The translations under genes and the position numbers were made by a program. The notes below the pieces were generated by a model. The model had not been told where the DNA came from. It searched no databases and was given only the letters and a program-made list of their open reading frames with translations. Shown here one piece after another: positions 29,717 through 35,829 of a stretch of 35,829 nt of DNA; positions within the stretch are counted from its first letter, which is position 1; every line of letters starts with the position of its first letter. The stretch is taken from contig KV919272.1 in assembly GCA_002049455.2 (NCBI GenBank), positions 1-35,829 on the forward strand, read 5' to 3'. The stretch comes from Porphyra umbilicalis. Lineage: Eukaryota > Rhodophyta > Bangiophyceae > Bangiales > Bangiaceae.

Positions 29717-32647
29717 TTATTTGCTGTTGTCATCAAGAGAGTCGATAAAAGGCTCTCGCGTGTGCAACACATGGTGCCGCTTGTCCCTCGTCAGACACCC
29801 AACGGAGTCAACAATAGTCATAACGTCAATGTACTCGTGCCGTCCACCGTAGTCAGTGAAGACATGCATCCCCCTCACGCGATCAGGGATGCAGTACCTC
29901 CCCATCGGGTCCCTCCGAGAGCATACCCGCCGCACATACGCCAGAGTGGTCGCCCCCACAGGTCCCTTGCACAGCAAAAAGAGCTTGACCAGGCCATACG
30001 TGGGTATCTCAATCGTCTCGACGCGCCCAGAGCGCAGTTCACGCTGGTCGGAGGACTGTACGTGCACCAAAGACATGCGGCGGACAGCAATGGACTCGTG
30101 CACGTCACCGTCGCGTGCATCCTTAATCGCCCCGCCCTGAAGCTCGGCACGGAAGCACTTGCGGGTGCTCGTGGCGCCTAACGTGAGCCTGACGTCGTGA
30201 CGCTGCAGCGCGGCGAGCTCCTCGTCGCTGAGCGCAATGACCCGAGTGACCGGGTGCAGCATCGTCACGACAACGACTTGGGGGCTGGGGATGGAAAGTC
30301 GCCACCGCCGTCCGACGCCCCCATTGCCACGCTCGCCACCAGCGCTCACAGCACCATCCTAGCATGCACTCACGTCGTGGTCTTCACAACAATCGTCACC
30401 AGCTCCGTTGCTCTCCCCAGTTGCTGCGTCCCACTGGCCCGGGCACATCCGCGCAGCGTAGGCGGCAATAAGCTCGCTCTGGTGCCGCTCGGTGATGGAA
30501 TTCACCAATGACTGGTGAGGATGCGAGCGGCTCCCAATGAGCTTGGGAAGCGTCTCAATAAACCGCTCCATTGGAAACTGCCCAAAAGACCAGACAGGCC
30601 CGCACTGCCGCACGTTGGACACGAGGTCGAGCAAAGCCGCAAAAACAAGTCGACACAGCCGCACGCGCTTGAGGTCCCCCCGGTACACGTTGCGGTAAAA
30701 AGCTTCCAAGAAGGCCTTGATCTCCTCCTCGGCCTTGTCCAAGTCTCTAACCGACACCGGGCTGGGGTGGACGAGCAGCCGCCCCTCGCGGCACAGGCAC
30801 ATAAACATCTCATAAAAGGTGATAGGCACTCGCCCGTACAGCAGCGCCCCGCCGCCACATAACAGGAAGAAGAGCCAGTCCACGGCCTTGAACGAACCGC
30901 TGCGCCGGTCAATGTCGCGCATGGCGCGCGCCTGCCGCGCCGGCACCGTGCGGGCGGCCGTCGCGTACTCCTCCCCCATCAACTTCCGCAGAGACGCGGG
31001 AAGTACCAACTCTTCCGTGACCCCCTTCTCCGCCTCGAGCTTTCCGCACAAAATCGTCCACAGGTTCGGCAAGACGTTGCCAAACAACAGGTGCATTGGG
31101 TCGTAGGGGGCCGCCGCCGCTGGCCCCAGCTCCCAAAGATAGGACAGCGATGGCAGGGCGGCGCGCGTGGTCGGCCCGGGGGAGAGAAGAGGGGAATAGC
31201 CGGTCACCCTTGTTAGGCGGACCAGTGCCGCCACGTGCGTCGCCGGCCGCCCCGCAGCACGCATCGACGCGACCGCGTCCGCATCCGCCTGCACCCCGTC
31301 GCTGGTGCGCAAATCACCCTCAGGGAAGGTTAAGGAGAAGAGCTGGTCCCCCATCGTGGGGTGGACGGGCGGGTAGTAGTACGTCTTCCCCCCCCTCACG
31401 CCGTTGAAGAGCAGATTGCGGATTGGAGTGTACCCCCCCTGCCCCGTCATGTGCGTGATCTTGTGCCCCGCCTGCATGTCGGTCGTCACCTGCAGGCAGA
31501 AGGCGCGCAGGGTAAACGTATCCTCCATTCCGTGGACGTTGACGCCCACGACGCCGGCGGCGAGGGTCTTGAGCTCCTCCATCAGCAACTCAAGAAACGA
31601 GTCGAGGTTGACCGGCTCCCGCGGCCCAGGAGTAACGCGCACAGGTAGCATGCACAAGATTTTGCTTCTCATGCTAGGGGGTAGGCTGAGGATGGTGATC
31701 AACACCGGACACCCATTGCACCCTGACTGCCGCCACGAGTCAAACCCGTCGAGTGACACGCTCAGCACAATGTCGCCGTCGCTGATAAGGACCTTGTCAA
31801 GGCACAGCTTGCGGAAGGTGGCGCCGTCGAACCAGTCACGGTAGACGCTCACCCGCTCGGCCGCGCACTGCCGTGCGTATGCCATGTAGTCGCGCATCGC
31901 ACGCGACAGCACCGGGTCCTCCAGCATCATCCGCAACCAGAAGGTCAGCGGCCAGTAGGGCATGACCCGCGCTGGAACTGACGGCCTCTTGTTACGCTTG
32001 GCGCCGCAATGGGGGCACGCCGTGGTGGTGTCGTCTCGTATGGAGAAGGCCATACACCCACGTGGACAGCAGGAGACTGGCAGAGCGGCCAGGTGCACGC
32101 TCGACTTGACATGAGCGGCGATCCGGAACGGCGTGAGGAAGTGACCTCAACTGCCCCGCTGCTTTAGATGGCTAGCTACGCCCTCACGCGACAGCGTGTA
32201 CTCAACAGAAAACATAAAGCCAGCAAAATCGTCTATCGCCCAGAGGAAGTGCTCCAGTGAGACGCGCACGCCGTTGATCCCCAGCATCATCAGGCTCTTC
32301 AGCGCGGCTAGCACGCTGAGACCGGCCGCTGGGTCCGCCGAAGGGTCCGTACCGAGGAAGGAGCCAGACAAGGAGCAGCCGGCACTGTCGTCTGACAACT
32401 CGCCGACATCGGGGGTAGCTTCTTCGTCCGACGGGGTGCCGGGCGGCCCATGGTCCGTCCGACGGGATGGGGAGGTTGGAGACGCCGCTACAGGTGGCGC
32501 TCGAGCACCGGACCGTGGCGGCAGCCGACGCCGACTGCGTCGTGGATTGTGGCGAAAGAAAGTAGCGCGGTCGACCGGGTTTGGCTGGAAGCCATTGGCG
32601 GTCAAGCACGGGTCACAGCTGCAGAAGGAGGCCCCCCCAAAATCCAT
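29717..32647 (-). pseudogene. tnp2-type (CACTA/Plavaka-like) transposase broken by two in-frame stops
   Basis: One reading frame of 977 codons on the minus strand, interrupted by TGA (32149-32147) and TAG (30361-30359). N-terminal part (32647 down): Cys motif CSCDPC. Central part: zinc-knuckle-like CCPRGC...CPHCG, then the family's catalytic landmarks, YRDWFDG, VSLDGFDSW, VTTDMQAGHK and PYDPMHLLFGN, giving three conserved Asp, and the late motif FPMERFIETLPKLIG. C-terminal part (30358 to 29717): VKLFLLCKGPVG and GRHEYIDVMTIVDSV, resembling the tail seen in these transposases. The residues on either side of each stop continue the same frame without gap, so they look like point mutations in a formerly single ORF. 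Such enzymes cut and paste CACTA-type elements with 2-3 bp target duplications. A 40-50 nt intron removing the TGA cannot be wholly excluded. Confidence 0.8.
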
Positions 32648-34003
32648 AGCCCCGGGTGCGTGGTAGAGGGGGTAGCATGGGGGGTGGTCGTAGTGAACGT
32701 GAGTAGCGGTTGCGGCTGAGCGAGTTTAGCCAGCGAGCTTGGCCGCGACCGCCCGCCAAGACGGCAGGGCGGGGAACGCAAAGCGCACCATTGCACCATT
32801 TTCAGCCACTCGGGGTGTGCGACAGCGCCAACGAAGGAGAGATGAGGGGAGCGGCAGCGCCCCCGTGGGGCCAGAGGTGAGAAAGAGGGCGCCAAAGCAG
32901 CTGGGAGACTGGCGTTCGTCCAAGACAAGCAGTTACCATTGGTGGCTCGGACTGCCGACGCAAACAAGATCGGGGTGCTGACTGACACCTGGAATCGCAC
33001 GGAACGCGTACTTACACCATCAATTACTTCACTGTCTGACAGCCCGCCTTTTCCAGCTGACCTGCGAATGTACGGCGGCGCCGACTCCTCCCAAATCGCC
33101 GCCACAGGGGGGTGGTCGAGTCCGGGTGCGCGCCCTTTCCTACCGGGCCGTGAGTGTAGGACCGTGGCACCCCCTCCCCGATGCCCCCACTGCGGCTGCC
33201 CACCGCGAGCATACCGCGCCCTCGGCGCCCGGCCTTCGTGCCTCGGCCGGCCACTCTGGACGAATGCATGGGACGAATGCACGGGCGCCTCACGCCCCCT
33301 ACGTACCCCTTCGCTTGCCTGCCTTCACGTTTTCCGAACACGTTGCCCCGTGCCTGCTGCCCACCCCCCCCCCTTCCCGTGCTTATTGCCCACGTCCCCT
33401 CCTCCCCGTGCCTGCCTCCCCCCCCCCTTAGGCTCCCACCCAAAGCCCCCCCCTCTTTAGGCGGGAGCCGCGATGTGGCCCTTTGCGTGCTCCCCCTGAA
33501 TTCCTCGAACCCCATCGGCGGCGTGCTTGTGCGGCCATCCGTTCGCTCTTTGCCTTTTCTCCCAACGAACGAGGCGCCGCCTGACCGGTGGTCGTCCCCG
33601 CCGCCTGACCGGTGGTCGTCCCCGCCGCCTGACCGGTGGTCGTCCTGGACGGGGTGTTTGGTGGACTGGCCGTCCCCTTCCAGCGCGCCTCGTGCTCCTG
33701 TTGGCCGTCGTTGTGCGGATCACCCCGGCTCCTCCCGCTTTGCCTCACCGGTTTTTTATGCAAGTGTGTTAAGGAGGGCGCCTGAATGTGTGGTTTGAGC
33801 GGGTGCCCCTATGCTTCCTTTGTGTTTTTTTCGTTTGTCCTGTGCTTCGTCCATTGGTGCACTGTTTCGCTGCCCACTCGCGTCACAGTTTCTTACTCGC
33901 TCGATTTCTTTCTTTGCTGCCTCTTTTCGTCTGTGTGTCACTTTTCCCTTTGGTCTGCTTCCGCTTTGGTTGGCGTTTGCGTTTGTCTACATCAGGCCCG
34001 GCC
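32648..34003. other. Divergent spacer between transposase pseudogene and unknown ORF
   Basis: About 1.36 kb, GC-rich to about 33780, then pyrimidine-rich up to the ATG at 34004. It contains the 24 bp tandem repeat at 33577-33648. No conserved coding segment is recognised. It would hold both promoters if the two ORFs belong to one transposon. Confidence 0.45.
33577..33648. repeat. 24 bp tandem repeat, three units
   Basis: CCGCCTGACCGGTGGTCGTC plus four bases repeated exactly from 33577 and 33601, and with a changed end from 33625. Confidence 0.9.
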
Positions 34004-34792
34004 ATGGCGCAGTCGTCATCGCGGACTGACGGAATTGAGCGTATTGGGCGGGGGTTTTCTCTACAGGGCAGCCGCTTAGAGCTCCCGGGGCGGCGCGTGC
34101 ATCAGGCGGCCGGTGTTGGAAGAGCATCTCCTCGCGCCACCTGTTGTGGTGGTCGCCTTCCCCGCCTCGCTCGACAAAATCCCCCGTCGCGCGGCGGGCG
34201 CCCGGCAGCACAAGCTCCTCCAGCGGCCTCTACGCCCGGCGGTGCCGGCGCCGCGTCCGGCGGTGCCGCCGCGTCCGGCGGTGCCGCCGCGTCCGGCGGT
34301 GCCTCCGCTCCGCAGGCACCTGCCGCTTCCTCCCTGAACCGCACGGTTCCGCGTCGGGGGGGGACGCTGGCCGGGGAGAGACCGTACGACAATCCCCGGC
34401 TAGGGCTGACGGAGGAGGACATCTTCTGCCTCAAGAGCGTCGTGCCCTCCACGGTCAAGGCGTGCTTCGACCCCAGCTTGACGTTTGGCCAGCAGACGGC
34501 CGAGGACAAGGCGATGGCTGCCCTCTACCTCGAGCGGAAGGTGCCCGCCCTGCGCAAGGCGGAGAAGCACTGGGCGGACCTCTCCCTCCTCGCCCGCACG
34601 GCGCACACGCTCCAGGCCACCAAGGTGCGCAAGGTGCGGTGGCAGGCGCTCGTGCGACAGTTAGCCGAGGAGCGGCGGGCGGAGCGTCTCCGTAACATGG
34701 ACGAGGAGATGCGCGACGCGTGCTCGGGTCCTGAAGCGGACAACCTGGTCCCCTTTCTCGAGCACCACCGTACCCGCGCCGGCCTGTCATGA
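34004..34792 (+). CDS. Unknown protein, possibly transposon-associated
   Basis: 262 residues from an ATG in good context (GCCATGG) after a pyrimidine-rich leader. The open frame extends upstream to 33788, but that part is Phe/Cys-rich and unlike protein. The N-terminal half is Arg/Ala/Gly-rich and contains a GAAASG hexapeptide repeat encoded by an 18 bp tandem (34262-34297). The C-terminal half looks like real, folded protein: LGLTEEDIFCLKSVVPSTVK, then helical charged segments (ALRKAEKHWADLSLLARTAH, QLAEERRAERLRNMDEEMRD). No family recognised. It is divergent to the tnp2-type transposase, an arrangement in which CACTA-like elements often carry a second, DNA-binding ORF, but that link is an inference. 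Confidence 0.55.
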   Translation: MAQSSSRTDGIERIGRGFSLQGSRLELPGRRVHQAAGVGRASPRATCCGGRLPRLARQNPPSRGGRPAAQAPPAASTPGGAGAASGGAAASGGAAASGGASAPQAPAASSLNRTVPRRGGTLAGERPYDNPRLGLTEEDIFCLKSVVPSTVKACFDPSLTFGQQTAEDKAMAALYLERKVPALRKAEKHWADLSLLARTAHTLQATKVRKVRWQALVRQLAEERRAERLRNMDEEMRDACSGPEADNLVPFLEHHRTRAGLS

Positions 34793-34865
34793 ACGGGGGC
34801 AGGGAACAGACGGAGAGGTGGGGGAGTGGTTGACTAGGGATGGGGGATCGATAGCTGGAGGGTTA

Positions 34866-34975
34866 ATTGGCGGAGGCGGAGGCGGAGGCGGGGGCGGAGG
34901 AGGAGGGGGGCGCGGGGGCGGAGGCGGAGACGGAGGCGGGAGCGGGGGGGGTCGGAGGCGGGGGCGGAGAGCGGT
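34866..34975. repeat. GGAGGC/GGGGGC hexamer-rich tract
   Basis: Purine-rich degenerate microsatellite of GGAGGC and GGGGGC units following the unknown ORF. It is a candidate G-quadruplex region. Confidence 0.8.
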
Positions 34976-35829
34976 GAGCGGTCTCCCGCCTGCCGTATTG
35001 AGACCTGACTCGATGCCTTCCGTCTCTCTGTCCCACCTGTCCCGTCCTGTTTCGTCCCGACTTTCTTTGCTCCACCACCTTGCCGTCATCTGTCTGTATG
35101 CAGAGAGAGGGGTGCCGAGTGGGGCAGGCGGGCGGGGCGGGCGGCGGGGTGTCCGACGGCCGCGGCGGAAAGCGTACCACAAAAAGAAAACCCATTTATT
35201 TGAGAAAATATTTTATTTCCAAGAAACAAATCACCGAACAAATACTCCCCAACTACTATAACTAAAACGTTTAAATGCTGTAAGCACTGGCTACATTATC
35301 TTTTAGTTTAATCTGGGCCAATAGGAGGCCTTCATTGTCGCAAGTTTTAGTGTCAAAGCCACTGGTCATGCAGATAGCATTACAGTACGGCCCCAAAGGT
35401 GGGCGCCCTCGAAGATGGTCTTCGCGACCATCTTCGAGTGGGTCCAGACCCAGTAGCCCCTCTGTCAGTGAGGCAACACTGGTTGAGTCAGATTTGGTTT
35501 CAGTTCGGAGAAGCAAAGAAATTGCCAGTGGCAGCAGCCGAACCGGCAATGAGCAGGTACTTGAGTTGAGCTGCCGACGGCGAGCCGCTGGAAGCGTCCA
35601 GCTGGGCGCACCCCCCCAGCGGTCTTCTTTCTGAAGGCGCTGGACGCAAGCGCACGGCACCCCCCTGATCGGACGCGGCCTCCCCTCCACCCCCCTCTCG
35701 CTTCAACCGCTGCTACCCCCAGACTTCATAGCAAATATCAGTCTCCAGGCACTCACCTTCGCGAAACCGTGCAACGCAGGGCACCTCTCGGGCAAATCGT
35801 CGATTGCGGCTGCGTCGAGGATCAACGGA
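34976..35829. other. Right end of window, no assigned gene
   Basis: Contains an AT-rich patch (35176-35280) that could be a transcript end, and a 139-codon minus-strand frame (35690-35271) with a Cys-containing end (YCNAICMTSGFDTKTCDNEG) that I cannot assign. A short perfect hairpin lies at 35408-35438. Confidence 0.4.
35408..35438. repeat. Perfect short hairpin
   Basis: 13 bp arms CTCGAAGATGGTC / GACCATCTTCGAG around TTCGC. Confidence 0.85.

Noticed and set aside
32147..32149. TGA removed by a tiny intron in the transposase frame
   Set aside because: A GT...AG pair of about 40-50 nt can be drawn, but it is far shorter than the other introns seen here (160-268 nt) and lacks the GTACGT donor; a nonsense mutation is simpler.
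19223..32149. Stop-codon reassignment explaining the in-frame stops in both transposases
   Set aside because: All three stop codons (TAA, TGA, TAG) are involved, and the MAA and SPC1-like genes end and read normally with the standard code.
1..35829. tRNA, rRNA or bacterial operon features
   Set aside because: No cloverleaf with conserved T-loop, rRNA segment or ribosome-binding-site pattern was seen; gene structure with introns argues against bacterial DNA.

Overview
The window looks like nuclear DNA of a red alga, most likely a bangiophyte of the Porphyra/Pyropia group. The strongest evidence is a pair of fused mycosporine-like amino acid (MAA, UV sunscreen) genes of the kind reported from red algae. 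High GC content, few introns in host genes, GT-AG introns in other genes and dense transposon remnants agree with this. The organism call is an inference from gene content; no alignment could be run.

Layout. Positions 1-4920 are nested non-autonomous transposons: a roughly 0.6 kb family 'A' with TGA target duplications and a central hairpin, a GC-rich insert 'B' inside A, a larger candidate element 'C' enclosing one A copy, and a 132 bp foldback MITE. Positions 5672-14426 are the MAA locus: a MysC-MysD type fusion on the minus strand and a MysA-MysB type fusion on the plus strand, transcribed away from each other across a 3.3 kb spacer. Positions 14877-15444 hold a small two-exon gene on the minus strand that I identify as signal peptidase complex subunit 1. 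Positions 16009-18530 hold further repeat elements (D, a diverged A copy, and E). Positions 18760-22338 hold a five-exon DDE transposase-like gene with two in-frame stops and a frame change. Positions 22500-24060 are a minisatellite of about 20 units of about 75 bp. Positions 24060-29700 are mostly low-complexity or unassigned sequence with a complete A copy at 27228-27818. Positions 29717-32647 are a tnp2/CACTA-type transposase in one frame broken by two stop codons, followed by a divergent unknown ORF at 34004-34792.

How the genes work together. The two MAA proteins together carry four domains that account for the known route from sedoheptulose 7-phosphate: desmethyl-4-deoxygadusol synthase and O-methyltransferase (4-deoxygadusol), then the ATP-grasp enzyme (mycosporine-glycine) and the D-Ala-D-Ala ligase-like enzyme (disubstituted MAAs such as shinorine or porphyra-334). 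A complete sunscreen pathway therefore seems packed into two divergent genes inside transposon-rich DNA. The most notable items beyond it are the spliced SPC1 gene, a recurrent GTACGT intron donor, the pattern of nonsense mutations in both transposases, and the repeat families defined here by their termini.
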